Below, in pieces: positions 35,380 through 44,752 of a stretch of 64,000 nt of DNA; the stretch's first letter is position 1, and each line of letters begins with the position of its first letter. The notes below the pieces were generated by a model, which saw only the letters and a list, made by a program, of their open reading frames with translations, was not told where the DNA came from and made no database searches. Source of the stretch: Gramella sp. AN32 (GTDB lineage: Bacteria > Bacteroidota > Bacteroidia > Flavobacteriales > Flavobacteriaceae); NCBI RefSeq assembly GCF_023718305.1, contig NZ_QEYO01000018.1, positions 1 through 64,000 of the forward strand, in the 5' to 3' direction. The translations under genes were made by a program, and so were the position numbers.

Positions 35380-36774
35380 ATGGCAAAAGATCCGATTCCA
35401 ACTATGGTTTCTAAATCCTATATTATAAAAATAACCACAGTAGCGGCACTGGGTGGATTGTTGTTTGGTTATGACACGGCCGTTATAGCAGGTGCAATTG
35501 GCTTTTTACAGCAGAAATTCGATCTAAGCCCCGCTCTTGTGGGATGGGCTGCAAGCAGTGCTATATGGGGATGTGTTTTTGGAGCTATGGTTGCAGGTTA
35601 CGCAAGCGATAAATGGGGCCGTAAAAAAGTCTTGATCATCACCGCAGTTCTATTCTTTTTATCAGCTCTTGGTTCTGCAATTGCTAATGATCTTACACCG
35701 TTCATTTTAGCTCGATTTGTAGGAGGAGTAGGTGTTGGTGCTGCTTCTATGTTATCTCCCTTGTATATATCGGAAGTTGCCCCGGCCAAAATGAGGGGAA
35801 CTTTGGTTAGTGTTTATCAGCTGGCTATTGTACTGGGGATAAATATTATTTATGTGGTTAATTTTTGGATTTCCAAAGCCGGAACCTCGGAATGGAATAT
35901 AGAATATGGCTGGCGATATATGCTGGGTTCAGAGACCATTCCGGCAATTATATTTTTTGTGCTGTTATTTACTGTACCTGAAAGTCCTCGATGGCTTTTA
36001 AAAAAGGGTAAGGATAAAATAGCTAGAACTATATTGGTTAGGGTCAATGGTTCACAAGCTGATGAAATTGAAAAAGAGATCAAGTCTACTTTAAAAGAAG
36101 AAAAAGGTAGCCTAAAGGAGCTTTTTGGAAAGAGGTATCGTATGGCTTTAGTGATAGGTGTTGTATTGGCACTTTTTTCACAAATTACAGGTATTAATGC
36201 CGTAATATATTTTGCTCCGGAGATCTTTAAGAGCATTGGATTTGGGGTGGAGTCAGCTCTTTCTCAAACCATACTAATAGGAGTCATTAATACTATTTTT
36301 ACTTTCGTGGCGCTTGGCCTAATAGATAAAGCAGGTCGAAGAAAATTACTGTTATGGGGTGTAAGCGGTATGATAATTTGTTTACTTGGTACAGCGTTAT
36401 GCTTCCACTTTAGAATTTACGAGGGGCCATGGCTTCTCTTATTTATACTTGGTTTCATTGCAAGTTTTGCAACTTCTTTAGGGCCTATTCCATGGGTTAT
36501 AATTTCAGAAATATTCCCTACCAAGACCCGTGGAATTGCAATGTCGTTTTGCATTTTAATCCTTTGGATAGGAGTGATACTAATTACTCAGTTAACTCCG
36601 GTTCTATTAGAAGAAATAGGAGGTTCGGGAACCTTCTTCATTTTTATGGTCAATGCGATATTCCTTTTAATATTTACCTGGAAATTTGTGCCTGAAACTA
36701 AGCAAAAGAGCCTAGAAGAAATTGAGAAAAGCTGGAAAAATGAAAATGCCGTGGAAATCGAATCAAAAATTTAG
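35380..36774 (+). CDS. Sugar porter, major facilitator superfamily
   Basis: A 464-residue inner-membrane proton/sugar symporter of the XylE/GLUT type, with 12 membrane segments. Family signatures are GYDTAVIAGA in TM1, GRKKVLI after TM2, PESPRWLLKKG before the central loop, QITGINAVIYFAPEIF in TM7, GRRKLLLWG after TM8 and PETKQKSLEEIE at the end. It probably imports the monosaccharide (mannose would fit) freed in the periplasm by the locus enzymes. Only three bases separate its stop from the ROK kinase start. Confidence 0.95.
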   Translation: MAKDPIPTMVSKSYIIKITTVAALGGLLFGYDTAVIAGAIGFLQQKFDLSPALVGWAASSAIWGCVFGAMVAGYASDKWGRKKVLIITAVLFFLSALGSAIANDLTPFILARFVGGVGVGAASMLSPLYISEVAPAKMRGTLVSVYQLAIVLGINIIYVVNFWISKAGTSEWNIEYGWRYMLGSETIPAIIFFVLLFTVPESPRWLLKKGKDKIARTILVRVNGSQADEIEKEIKSTLKEEKGSLKELFGKRYRMALVIGVVLALFSQITGINAVIYFAPEIFKSIGFGVESALSQTILIGVINTIFTFVALGLIDKAGRRKLLLWGVSGMIICLLGTALCFHFRIYEGPWLLLFILGFIASFATSLGPIPWVIISEIFPTKTRGIAMSFCILILWIGVILITQLTPVLLEEIGGSGTFFIFMVNAIFLLIFTWKFVPETKQKSLEEIEKSWKNENAVEIESKI

Positions 36775-36777
36775 TTT

Positions 36778-37707
36778 GTGGAGGAGGTTTATTTAGGAAT
36801 AGATATGGGAGGAACCCAAATTAAAATGGGTCTCGTAAATGGAATGGGAGAATTACTTGGGACAGAAATGCTTCCGGCAAAGTCTGATCTGAGTATGCCT
36901 GTTCGCTTAGAGGAATTAGTGGAAGATATAAATAGAATTCTCCATGATAAATTCAAATTGCTGGGAATAGGTATTGCATTTCCTGGAATCGTAGACTATA
37001 TCAATAATAGGATTCTTTCGAAATATGTAAAATATACTGATGCTGAGAATACAGATCTAAATAGTTGGGCTAAAAAAAACTGGAATGTTCCTCTAGTGTT
37101 AGAGAATGATGCAAGAGCAGCCCTCATGGGAGAATGGCAGTATGGTGCAGGTAAGGGAAATGATAATCTTCTTATGGTGACTCTGGGAACTGGTATGGGA
37201 TCAGCGGTACTTATCGAGGGTAAACTTTTACGAGGTAAAAATTTTATAGCCGGGAATCTTGGAGGGCATATGTCTATAGACTTTGAAGGAGATAAATGCA
37301 ATTGCGGGAATATTGGATGTGTAGAAACTGCAGGTTCAACATGGGCTTTATCACACAATTTGAAGAAATTGCATAACTATAAAAACAGCAGTCTTTCAGC
37401 TTTAACAACAATTGGCTATAAAGATATATTTAGCCATGCCTCTAAAGGTGATGAAATAGCAAAAAAGTTAAAAAAAAGAAGTTTAGAAGCCTGGTCTGCC
37501 GGGATTATAAATCTGCTTCACGCTTATGATCCTGAAAAACTGATCATAGGTGGTGGGATAATGAAGAGCAAAAGTGAAATTATTCCATTCATCAGAAAAA
37601 GAGTAAATGAAAGATCCTGGCTTCCTGAAGATGGGGTGATGATAACAACCGCCAATCAAACAAAATACGCAGGAATTCTAGGGGTCTGCTTTTTATTGAA
37701 AAATTAA
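36778..37707 (+). CDS. ROK-family sugar kinase
   Basis: A 309-residue cytosolic ROK kinase starting at GTG three bases after the porter gene. DMGGTQIKMGLV near the N-terminus binds phosphate, LENDARAALMGEW contains the catalytic Asp, and the zinc motif CNCGNIGCVET follows LGGHMSID. These are kinase rather than repressor features; no N-terminal DNA-binding domain is present. Its place between a sugar porter and a mannose-6-phosphate isomerase suggests it makes mannose 6-phosphate. Glucose or fructose kinases look the same at this level. Confidence 0.9.
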   Translation: MEEVYLGIDMGGTQIKMGLVNGMGELLGTEMLPAKSDLSMPVRLEELVEDINRILHDKFKLLGIGIAFPGIVDYINNRILSKYVKYTDAENTDLNSWAKKNWNVPLVLENDARAALMGEWQYGAGKGNDNLLMVTLGTGMGSAVLIEGKLLRGKNFIAGNLGGHMSIDFEGDKCNCGNIGCVETAGSTWALSHNLKKLHNYKNSSLSALTTIGYKDIFSHASKGDEIAKKLKKRSLEAWSAGIINLLHAYDPEKLIIGGGIMKSKSEIIPFIRKRVNERSWLPEDGVMITTANQTKYAGILGVCFLLKN

Positions 37708-37713
37708 AAAACT

Positions 37714-39459
37714 ATGAAATCAAACTACGATAAAAATCCCAGTATTCTTGTTAGCGATAACGAGAAGGAATGCCTGACTGGATGGGAATCAATTATAGGA
37801 GAACTAAATAGACAAATAAATAAAAATTCTTCAACGATAGTAGCCATTGAAACATATCAGGGGGTAAATGATGATGAAGTGGAAACGGCATTGAAAGAAA
37901 TGTTTCCTTCACATAGTTTATACCATACTTCTGAGGCTTTTAAAAGCAAACAGGAAATAGAAAAAATGGTATATCCTTTTGTTACTGATGATCGCATTTT
38001 TGGGTTTATGACAGACCTGGAGATCAGGGATTTTCTAGATAGTGATAAAGCTGATCAACTAAAAAAACAAATCGATCATGATGATAATACCTTAAAGCTT
38101 ATATATGGGCCCGGGGCTAGCCTTATTTCAGATACTGATCTATTAATTTATATAGACATGGCTCGTTGGGAAATCCAACAGCGTATGCGGCGTAATGAAG
38201 TAAATAATTTAGGTGTAGAAAATAAAGACTTAGAAGCTGCCTTACTTTATAAACAATCCTTTTTTGTGGACTGGAGAGTTTTAGATCGACATAAGACAGC
38301 CATATTTGATGATTGTGATTATTTTATTGACTCCAATCAAACGAACAGGCCTAAAATGATCACTGGTGATTCCTTGAAAAAAGGACTAAAACAATTAAAT
38401 AAACAGCCTTTTAGAGTGGTGCCTTTTTTTGATCCCGGAGTCTGGGGAGGTCAATGGTTAAAAGAGGTGGTAGATCTGGATAGATCTGCAGTGAATTATG
38501 CCTGGGGATTTGACTGTGTCCCTGAAGAGAATAGTATTCTTTTAGCTTTTGGTTCTGAAACTTTTGAAACTCCTGCGATTAATTTAGTACTTAAAGAGGC
38601 ACCAGATCTATTAGGTAATGAGGTTTACAAAAAATTTGGTGCAGAGTTTCCAATTAGATTTGACTTCCTGGACACTATGGAGGGCGGAAATCTTAGTCTG
38701 CAGGTTCATCCTAATAAAAAGTATATTAGGGAAAAGTTTGGAATGTCCTATACACAGGATGAAAGTTATTATTTTTTAGATGCAAAAGATGATGCATTTG
38801 TTTATTTGGGATTAAATGAGGATGTGGCTCCTGAAAAAATGATAGCCGATCTTAAGGAAGCACAAGAAACGGGAAATAATTTTGATGCAGACAGGCATGT
38901 TACCAAATGGTCGGTAAAAAAGCATGATCATATTCTTATTCCTGCAGGAACGGTACATTGTTCAGGAAAAGATAGTATGGTTTTAGAAATTAGTGCCACG
39001 CCTTATATTTTCACATTCAAACTTTGGGATTGGGGTAGACTTGGACTGGATAATAAACCAAGACCCATAAATATTGAACATGGTGAACAGGTTATTGAGT
39101 GGGATCGTACCACCGGTTGGACAGGTAAAAATCTTGTAAATAACATTGAAATCCTAGCTAAGGGTAATGGTTGGGTAGAAGAGAGAACCGGCCTTTATGA
39201 AACCAATTTTATTGAAACCAGAAGACATTGGTTTACAGATAAAGTTGAACATTCCACTAACGGAGGTGTAAACGTTATAAATCTAGTAGAAGGAAGGGAA
39301 GCAATAGTTGAAAGCCCTACTGGTAAATTCCCAGGATTTGTAGTTCATTATGCGGAGACATTTATAATCCCTGCTGCAGTTGGAGATTATACAATTCGAC
39401 CTTACGGCAGTTCTGAAGGACAAAAATGCGGAACCATCAAAGCCTTTGTTAGAAAATAA
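37714..39459 (+). CDS. manA: Class I mannose-6-phosphate isomerase with N-terminal extension
   Basis: A 581-residue fusion. The C-terminal part (about 235-581) is a cupin phosphomannose isomerase: PGVWGGQWL, the zinc-site LQVHP (His332) and the IPAGTVHCSGK motif near residue 410. The first 230 residues resemble a nucleoside-kinase-like alpha/beta fold (IVAIETYQG, LKLIYGPGASL, DLLIYIDMARWEIQQRMRR, VDWRVLDRHK) but lack a GxxxxGKS P-loop, so kinase activity is doubtful. It would convert mannose 6-phosphate to fructose 6-phosphate, directly following the ROK kinase gene (6-base gap). The extension may be regulatory. Confidence 0.88.
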   Translation: MKSNYDKNPSILVSDNEKECLTGWESIIGELNRQINKNSSTIVAIETYQGVNDDEVETALKEMFPSHSLYHTSEAFKSKQEIEKMVYPFVTDDRIFGFMTDLEIRDFLDSDKADQLKKQIDHDDNTLKLIYGPGASLISDTDLLIYIDMARWEIQQRMRRNEVNNLGVENKDLEAALLYKQSFFVDWRVLDRHKTAIFDDCDYFIDSNQTNRPKMITGDSLKKGLKQLNKQPFRVVPFFDPGVWGGQWLKEVVDLDRSAVNYAWGFDCVPEENSILLAFGSETFETPAINLVLKEAPDLLGNEVYKKFGAEFPIRFDFLDTMEGGNLSLQVHPNKKYIREKFGMSYTQDESYYFLDAKDDAFVYLGLNEDVAPEKMIADLKEAQETGNNFDADRHVTKWSVKKHDHILIPAGTVHCSGKDSMVLEISATPYIFTFKLWDWGRLGLDNKPRPINIEHGEQVIEWDRTTGWTGKNLVNNIEILAKGNGWVEERTGLYETNFIETRRHWFTDKVEHSTNGGVNVINLVEGREAIVESPTGKFPGFVVHYAETFIIPAAVGDYTIRPYGSSEGQKCGTIKAFVRK

Positions 39460-39487
39460 CTCTATGATCATAGCAAAAAGATAAATC

Positions 39488-41512
39488 ATGAAATCCTATT
39501 CTAATAGCATACAAGAAAATTCAGCTAGCTCAGTTATCGTGAAATTTTCAATTTTGGTGATCCTCTTTTTTTTGCATTTTTCAGTTACTGCTCAGAAAGA
39601 TGATTCCCTTCAGCTAGCTGGTTTCTTTCAGGAGCATATGGTAATTCAAAGAAATAAACCAATAAAAATCTGGGGTAGGGCTGAAGCACGGGAAAAAATT
39701 GAAGTTAATTTTGGCAGCCAAAATTCTATTACAAAAGCTGGAAAGGATGGAAAGTGGAAAGTAGAGTTTCCTGCTTTAAGTGAAAAGGGACCCTATATTC
39801 TGGAAGTTTCCGGCAAATCCAAAACTTTAGAGTTGGGAGATATACTAATTGGGGATGTTTGGATTGCTTCGGGACAATCTAATATGGAATGGCCTCTTAG
39901 AGATACACCATTCAAAGAAGCCGATAGTAGTTTTATAAAGAAAGGTGAGGTGCGACTTTTGAAGCTACAACCAGTGATGGATTACCTGCCAAAATCTGAT
40001 ATCACTTCCACAGGATGGCAATTATTAAGTCAGGAGAACATTGGTAATTTTTCCGCAGTAGCATACCATTTCAGTAAGTTTATTAATCAGGAAGCTGGCA
40101 TACCTGTAGGGATTATATCTGCAAATCTTGGAGCTACCGCGGTAGAGACATGGATGAGCAACAATGCACTTGCTGAATTCCCGCAGTTTAAACGAGAAGT
40201 AGATCATTCAAAAAGTTTTAAAACCCTTGAAGCTGAATTTGATAATGATAAAAGCAAGTGGAGTAAGGATATATATTACGATGGGATTGGGATGAAGGAA
40301 AAATGGTATTCCCAGAAATTTGAAAATACAGAGGAATGGAAACCTGTTAAAGTTGCCGGAAATACCTGGATTGAAAATGAGGATTTGAAAAATTTTGATG
40401 GAGCCGTCTGGTTCCGTAAGAAATTTAATCTTCCTGAGAACTTTTCCGGAAATACCTTTAACCTACAATTGTTACAGATCGATGATTTCGATATTACCTG
40501 GGTTAATGGAAAAAAAATAGGAGAAACTTTTGGAAAGCACAATCATAGAAATTACAGTGTTCCTGTTTCAGATTTAAAGGAAACAGGTAATACTATAGTA
40601 GTTAGAGTTTTTGATGCCGGAGGAATTGGTGGATTTACGACTTCGGCCTTTTGGGGAAATAATATACTTTGGGGGGATTGGGAATACCGAAAAGGAATTG
40701 AAATAGACTCCTCCAGATTTGATTCACCGGAGTTGCCAAACGTGACCCCGTTTTCCTCTCCAGGAGTTTTATATAATGGAGTTATTGCACCACTTACACA
40801 ACTTCAGATTAAGGGAGTGATCTGGTATCAGGGCGAATCTAATGAAGCTCGGGCATATGAGTACAGAAGTTTATTTCCAGCTCTTATAAAGGACTGGAGA
40901 AAGCAATTTTCACAGGATGATTTCCCATTTCTATTCGTGCAATTAGCGAATTATCGAGAAGAAGATAAAGAGCCTAAAGCTTCTAAGTGGGCAGAAATCA
41001 GAGAAGCTCAAAGTTTAGCTTTAAAAGAGCTAAATACTGAAATGGCGGTTATAATAGACATTGGGGAAGCCGGGGATATTCATCCTAAGAATAAAAAGGA
41101 CGTAGGACAACGTTTAGGTATGTTGGCCATGAATATGAGTTATGATGGGACTTTTGATTCCCCTGGACCTCGTTTTTCTACAATGGAAATAAAAGATAAT
41201 GGAATTTATATCAGTTTTAAAAATTTAAAAAATAGGCTAACCATAAAAAATAAATACGGATATATAAGAGGTTTTCAAATTGCCGGAAGTAATAAAGAAT
41301 TTCATTGGGCACAAGCCAGTTTAAAGGGGAATGGTGTATTTGTACATTCAGATGAGGTGCCAGACCCGGTAGCAGTAAGATATGCCTGGAGTGACAATCC
41401 CGGAGAACTAGATTTGGTTAATTCAATTGGGCTGCCTTTGGAACCATTTCGTACCGATAATTGGGAATTGAGCACTCAAGGTGTTCAATTCGAGGAAGGC
41501 CCCAGGTTTTAA
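39488..41512 (+). CDS. Sialate O-acetylesterase-like SGNH hydrolase
   Basis: A 674-residue exported protein whose N-terminal hydrophobic segment (about 17-35) ends in TAQ. The SGNH hydrolase core is split: the Ser block ASGQSNMEWPL near residue 130, GVIWYQGESN near 445, and the DxxH block GDIHPKN near 535. Between them lies an inserted galactose-binding-like jelly roll (about 260-400; VWFRKKFNLPENF, WVNGKKIGE). The family removes acetyl groups from sugars (sialate 9-O-acetylesterase by name, but many plant- and algal-glycan esterases look alike). It likely deacetylates the incoming glycan in the periplasm so that the hydrolases can act. Confidence 0.88.
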   Translation: MKSYSNSIQENSASSVIVKFSILVILFFLHFSVTAQKDDSLQLAGFFQEHMVIQRNKPIKIWGRAEAREKIEVNFGSQNSITKAGKDGKWKVEFPALSEKGPYILEVSGKSKTLELGDILIGDVWIASGQSNMEWPLRDTPFKEADSSFIKKGEVRLLKLQPVMDYLPKSDITSTGWQLLSQENIGNFSAVAYHFSKFINQEAGIPVGIISANLGATAVETWMSNNALAEFPQFKREVDHSKSFKTLEAEFDNDKSKWSKDIYYDGIGMKEKWYSQKFENTEEWKPVKVAGNTWIENEDLKNFDGAVWFRKKFNLPENFSGNTFNLQLLQIDDFDITWVNGKKIGETFGKHNHRNYSVPVSDLKETGNTIVVRVFDAGGIGGFTTSAFWGNNILWGDWEYRKGIEIDSSRFDSPELPNVTPFSSPGVLYNGVIAPLTQLQIKGVIWYQGESNEARAYEYRSLFPALIKDWRKQFSQDDFPFLFVQLANYREEDKEPKASKWAEIREAQSLALKELNTEMAVIIDIGEAGDIHPKNKKDVGQRLGMLAMNMSYDGTFDSPGPRFSTMEIKDNGIYISFKNLKNRLTIKNKYGYIRGFQIAGSNKEFHWAQASLKGNGVFVHSDEVPDPVAVRYAWSDNPGELDLVNSIGLPLEPFRTDNWELSTQGVQFEEGPRF

Positions 41513-41619
41513 AGTAAACTTCAGGATTTTCTTTAATTCTAAAGTAGCAGCTTTAAATAACTAAAAAGAACACATAATGATTTTAGTTACATTTATTATC
41601 TAATTAATAGGATGCTTTA

Positions 41620-42378
41620 ATGAATAAGCTAAAGGTGAAAAATAAGGAGATAGAATTCAAAATAGACCATAATAGTGGGATACCTCTTCATATGCAAGTG
41701 GAAAAGTTACTTAGAGGACTTATAAAAATTCCAGAATACCAGGATGGTAAGCTCCTGCCGAAAGAAGTGGAATTAGCCAAAAGATTAGGGATATCACGAA
41801 ATACTGTAAGGCAGGCTACCAATAAACTGGAGAATGAAAATTTATTAATTCGAAAGAAAGGTGTAGGTACCAGGGTAGTAAAAGAAACGGTTAGTACTAA
41901 GTTAAGCAACTGGGCAAGTTTCAGTGAAGAAATGTTTAGCAAAGGAGTAAAGTTTTTGAACTACCAGATTAATGTTTCTTGGGAAAAAGCCAATAATGTA
42001 ATCGCCGCTGAATTGCAAATAGAAGAAGGAAAAGAAGTTATGAAACTGGAACGATTAAGAGGACTGGATGACGGGCCCTTTGTGAACTTTGTCTCTTACT
42101 TTCATCCACGTATTGGTTTAACAGGAAAGGAAGATTTTTCAAGGCACTTGTATGAAATCCTGGAACAGGACTACGCTACTGTTCCGAGTATTTCCAAAGA
42201 AAAAATTAATGCTATAACAGCTAATAGGGATATAGCCAAAAAATTGAAAGTGGAAGCCGGGAGCCCACTTCTCTACAGGCGTCGTCTGGTCTGTGATCCC
42301 GGAGATCGCCCCATTGAATATAACATTGGGTATTATAGGGCCGATAGTTTTACGTATGAAATTGATATTAGGCGATAA
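41620..42378 (+). CDS. GntR/HutC-family transcriptional regulator (UTRA domain)
   Basis: A 252-residue repressor-type protein. A winged helix near residues 15-88 (LPKEVELAKRLGISRNTVRQATNKLENE, then GVGTRV) is followed by a UTRA ligand-binding domain (about 95-250; PLLYRRRLVCDPGDRPIEYNIGYYRADSF). UTRA domains bind sugars or sugar phosphates. It is the only DNA-binding regulator in the glycan locus, which lacks the usual hybrid two-component or ECF-sigma/anti-sigma pair. It sits between the polysaccharide half and the sugar-acid half and may control both. Candidate palindromes lie at 25772 and 42425. Confidence 0.92.
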   Translation: MNKLKVKNKEIEFKIDHNSGIPLHMQVEKLLRGLIKIPEYQDGKLLPKEVELAKRLGISRNTVRQATNKLENENLLIRKKGVGTRVVKETVSTKLSNWASFSEEMFSKGVKFLNYQINVSWEKANNVIAAELQIEEGKEVMKLERLRGLDDGPFVNFVSYFHPRIGLTGKEDFSRHLYEILEQDYATVPSISKEKINAITANRDIAKKLKVEAGSPLLYRRRLVCDPGDRPIEYNIGYYRADSFTYEIDIRR

Positions 42379-42424
42379 ATAGTTGAACTACATAGAGTTT
42401 AGTAAAAATTCTACTCTTATGTAT

Positions 42425-42441
42425 GCATCTAATATAGATGC
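42425..42441. promoter_or_regulatory. Inverted repeat upstream of the sugar-acid operon
   Basis: GCATCT-AATAT-AGATGC is a perfect 6-bp inverted repeat with a 5-base spacer. It lies in the gap between the GntR gene and uxuA, about 100 bases before the uxuA start. It has no T tract, so it is more likely an operator than a terminator. Confidence 0.4.
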
Positions 42442-42539
42442 TGAAAAATGAAAATTTAAAACGTTCAAATAAATTAGGCTAGACTTCAATTAGAAATTCC
42501 TAACAGTATTTGTTATACCTGTTTTTAAAAAATGGAAAG

Positions 42540-43631
42540 ATGAAATTAGGTTTTGGTTTATATAGTCATATGTTGAATAAAGAGCATTATGCCTTTGCTC
42601 GACAAGCGGGTGCAACTCACATTATTGCTCATCTCACAGATTATTTTTATAAAGGTGATAAAGATGGGGAAGCAGATCAGCCTTTGGGCAATATTGAAAG
42701 AGGTTGGGGTTTTACAGGGAAAAAGAATATATGGTCTTTTCAGCAATTGCTGTCTTTAAAGCAGGATATGGCTGAATACGATCTTAAGTTAGAGGCTCTG
42801 GAAAATTTGGATCCGGGTTTTTGGTATGATGTTTTATTAGACGGCCCGGAACGCGAAAAACAGATTGAAAACCTGAAACAATTAATTCGGAATATGGGAA
42901 TGGCTGGCATTCCTATTCTTGGATATAATTTTTCTCTGGCTGGAGTTTCAGGTAGAATTAAAGGATCTTTTGCCCGGGGAAATGCTGTGGCAGTAGGTAT
43001 GGAGGGGCCATCTAAAGCCTTGGATACACCAATTCCTAACGGGATGGTTTGGAATATGGTTTATGATCGTGAAGTAAAGAAAGGTGATTTAAAAACTATT
43101 AGTCATAAGGAACTAATTAAAAGATATAAATATTTTATTGCTGAAATGATCCCTGTTGCAGAAGAAGCAAATGTGCGCTTGGCATTACATCCGGATGATC
43201 CACCTATGAAAGAAATTCGGAAGCAACCTCGATTGGGTTATCAACCTGATCATTATAAAAATATAATGGGATACAATAAGAGCCCCCAACATGTAATGGA
43301 ACTTTGTTTAGGAACTCTTGGAGAAATGGTAGACGGGGATATATATGAAGCTGTAGATTTTTTCTCGTTGAATAATAAAATTGGATATATCCATTGCAGA
43401 AATATTAGAGGTAAGGTCCCATATTATAAAGAAACTTTTGTTGATGAGGGGGACATTGATATGCACAGGATATTCAAAATACTCAAGAAAAATAATTTTA
43501 AAGGGGTTTTAATTCCAGATCATGCTCCTCAAATGAGTTGTGATGCCCCTTGGCATGCAGGAATGGCTTATGCCATGGGATATCTGAAAGCACTTCTTCA
43601 AATTGTACACGAATCAAACGAAAATTCTTAA
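42540..43631 (+). CDS. uxuA: Mannonate dehydratase
   Basis: About 363 residues. The ATG at 42540 (MKLGFGLYSHML) is preferred to an in-frame ATG at 42510, because family proteins begin there. UxuA-family features are AGIPILGYNFSLAGV, LALHPDDPP, YIHCRNIRG, FVDEGDIDM and IPDHAPQM; the His and Cys residues of these segments bind the catalytic metal. It dehydrates D-mannonate to 2-keto-3-deoxy-D-gluconate in the cytosol. No uronate isomerase (UxaC) is present in the window. Mannonate may therefore come from mannose by oxidation through the adjacent SDR and lactonase rather than from glucuronate. Confidence 0.93.
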   Translation: MKLGFGLYSHMLNKEHYAFARQAGATHIIAHLTDYFYKGDKDGEADQPLGNIERGWGFTGKKNIWSFQQLLSLKQDMAEYDLKLEALENLDPGFWYDVLLDGPEREKQIENLKQLIRNMGMAGIPILGYNFSLAGVSGRIKGSFARGNAVAVGMEGPSKALDTPIPNGMVWNMVYDREVKKGDLKTISHKELIKRYKYFIAEMIPVAEEANVRLALHPDDPPMKEIRKQPRLGYQPDHYKNIMGYNKSPQHVMELCLGTLGEMVDGDIYEAVDFFSLNNKIGYIHCRNIRGKVPYYKETFVDEGDIDMHRIFKILKKNNFKGVLIPDHAPQMSCDAPWHAGMAYAMGYLKALLQIVHESNENS

Positions 43632-43640
43632 ACATACGAT

Positions 43641-44717
43641 ATGCCTGCTGAGAGATTTCAAATATTTTTTGTTGGAACATATAGCGAAAAGGGACCATAT
43701 ATTCCGTATGCAAACGGAGAAGGAATTCTTACTTGTAGTCTTAATTTAGAATCAGGAGAAATCCAGCAAATATGTATCAACAAGGATGTAATCAACGCAA
43801 CATATTTAGCCAAGGATTCTAAGGGAAATTTATTTGCTGCCTGTGATTATTTCGAAAAAACCGGAGAAATTCAGGCTTTTAGAATTGAGGAAGGAAATAA
43901 ACTTGAAAAACTTTCTGTTTCTAGTTCATATGGCCAGTCGACCTGTCATTTAAGGGTTGATCAAAAAGGGGAACGTATTTTTGGAGCTTCTTACGGAGAT
44001 GGGAAAATTTCAATGCATTCATTTGAAAATGGACATTTACAAAGGGAACCTCAAATTCTGTCGTTTGAAGGAAATGGACCCAATAAAGAAAGGCAGGAAG
44101 CTGCTCATATCCACCAGGTTGAAATTTATCCAAATGGGCAATGGATTTACGCATGTGATTTAGGTAGCGATGCAATTTGGCAACTTCAACTGGCTGAAAA
44201 TAACGAAGAGCTCCAGGTTGTATCTAAAATTTCAACTCCTTCAGGGAGTGGGCCTCGACATTTGGTGTTCTATCCAAATAAACCCTTCGCTTATGTTTTT
44301 TGTGAACTGGATGCAAAAATCCTGACCTATACTGTAGATGAGCATTCTGGGAATATGAATTTAAGTGGAAGTATTTCAAGTTTACCAAAAGATTTTACTG
44401 GTGTTCCTGCGGGAGCAGCAATTAAAATTCATCCTTCTTTAAAAACCTTATACGTTTCAAATAGAAATCATAATAGTTTTTCAGTTTTTACTATAAATAA
44501 TGCCGGTGGAGAATTGAGTTTTAAATCTAACTTTTCCTCTGAAGGTCTGGAACCAAGAGATTTCAGTATAAATCCAACAGGAAACTGGCTCTTAGCTGCT
44601 AATCAGGATTCCGATACACTTATTCCTTTTCGTCTCGATACTAAAACTGGATTGCCTGATGGAACCAAGGGGACTTCCTTTGAGTGTGGAACTCCCGTAT
44701 GCATCTTATTCAAATAG
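43641..44717 (+). CDS. Lactonase-family beta-propeller protein (6-phosphogluconolactonase-like)
   Basis: A 358-residue seven-bladed propeller of the Pgl/YbhE lactonase group. It shows FVGTYSEKGPY at the start, repeated blade motifs such as HQVEIYPNGQWIYACDLGSDAIW, SGPRHLVFYPNKPFAYVFCEL and PRDFSINPTGNWLLAANQDSD. No signal peptide is seen, so it is cytosolic. The family opens sugar lactones. In this operon (10 bases after uxuA, before an SDR) it fits hydrolysis of an aldonolactone such as mannonolactone, but substrate is inferred from context. Confidence 0.88.
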   Translation: MPAERFQIFFVGTYSEKGPYIPYANGEGILTCSLNLESGEIQQICINKDVINATYLAKDSKGNLFAACDYFEKTGEIQAFRIEEGNKLEKLSVSSSYGQSTCHLRVDQKGERIFGASYGDGKISMHSFENGHLQREPQILSFEGNGPNKERQEAAHIHQVEIYPNGQWIYACDLGSDAIWQLQLAENNEELQVVSKISTPSGSGPRHLVFYPNKPFAYVFCELDAKILTYTVDEHSGNMNLSGSISSLPKDFTGVPAGAAIKIHPSLKTLYVSNRNHNSFSVFTINNAGGELSFKSNFSSEGLEPRDFSINPTGNWLLAANQDSDTLIPFRLDTKTGLPDGTKGTSFECGTPVCILFK

Positions 44718-44752
44718 AGATTTAATAAACACTGATTAATTAAAAATTAAAA

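Noticed and set aside
36429..36695. 88-residue frame inside the sugar porter gene
   Set aside because: It is a shadow of the porter's last membrane segments in another frame.
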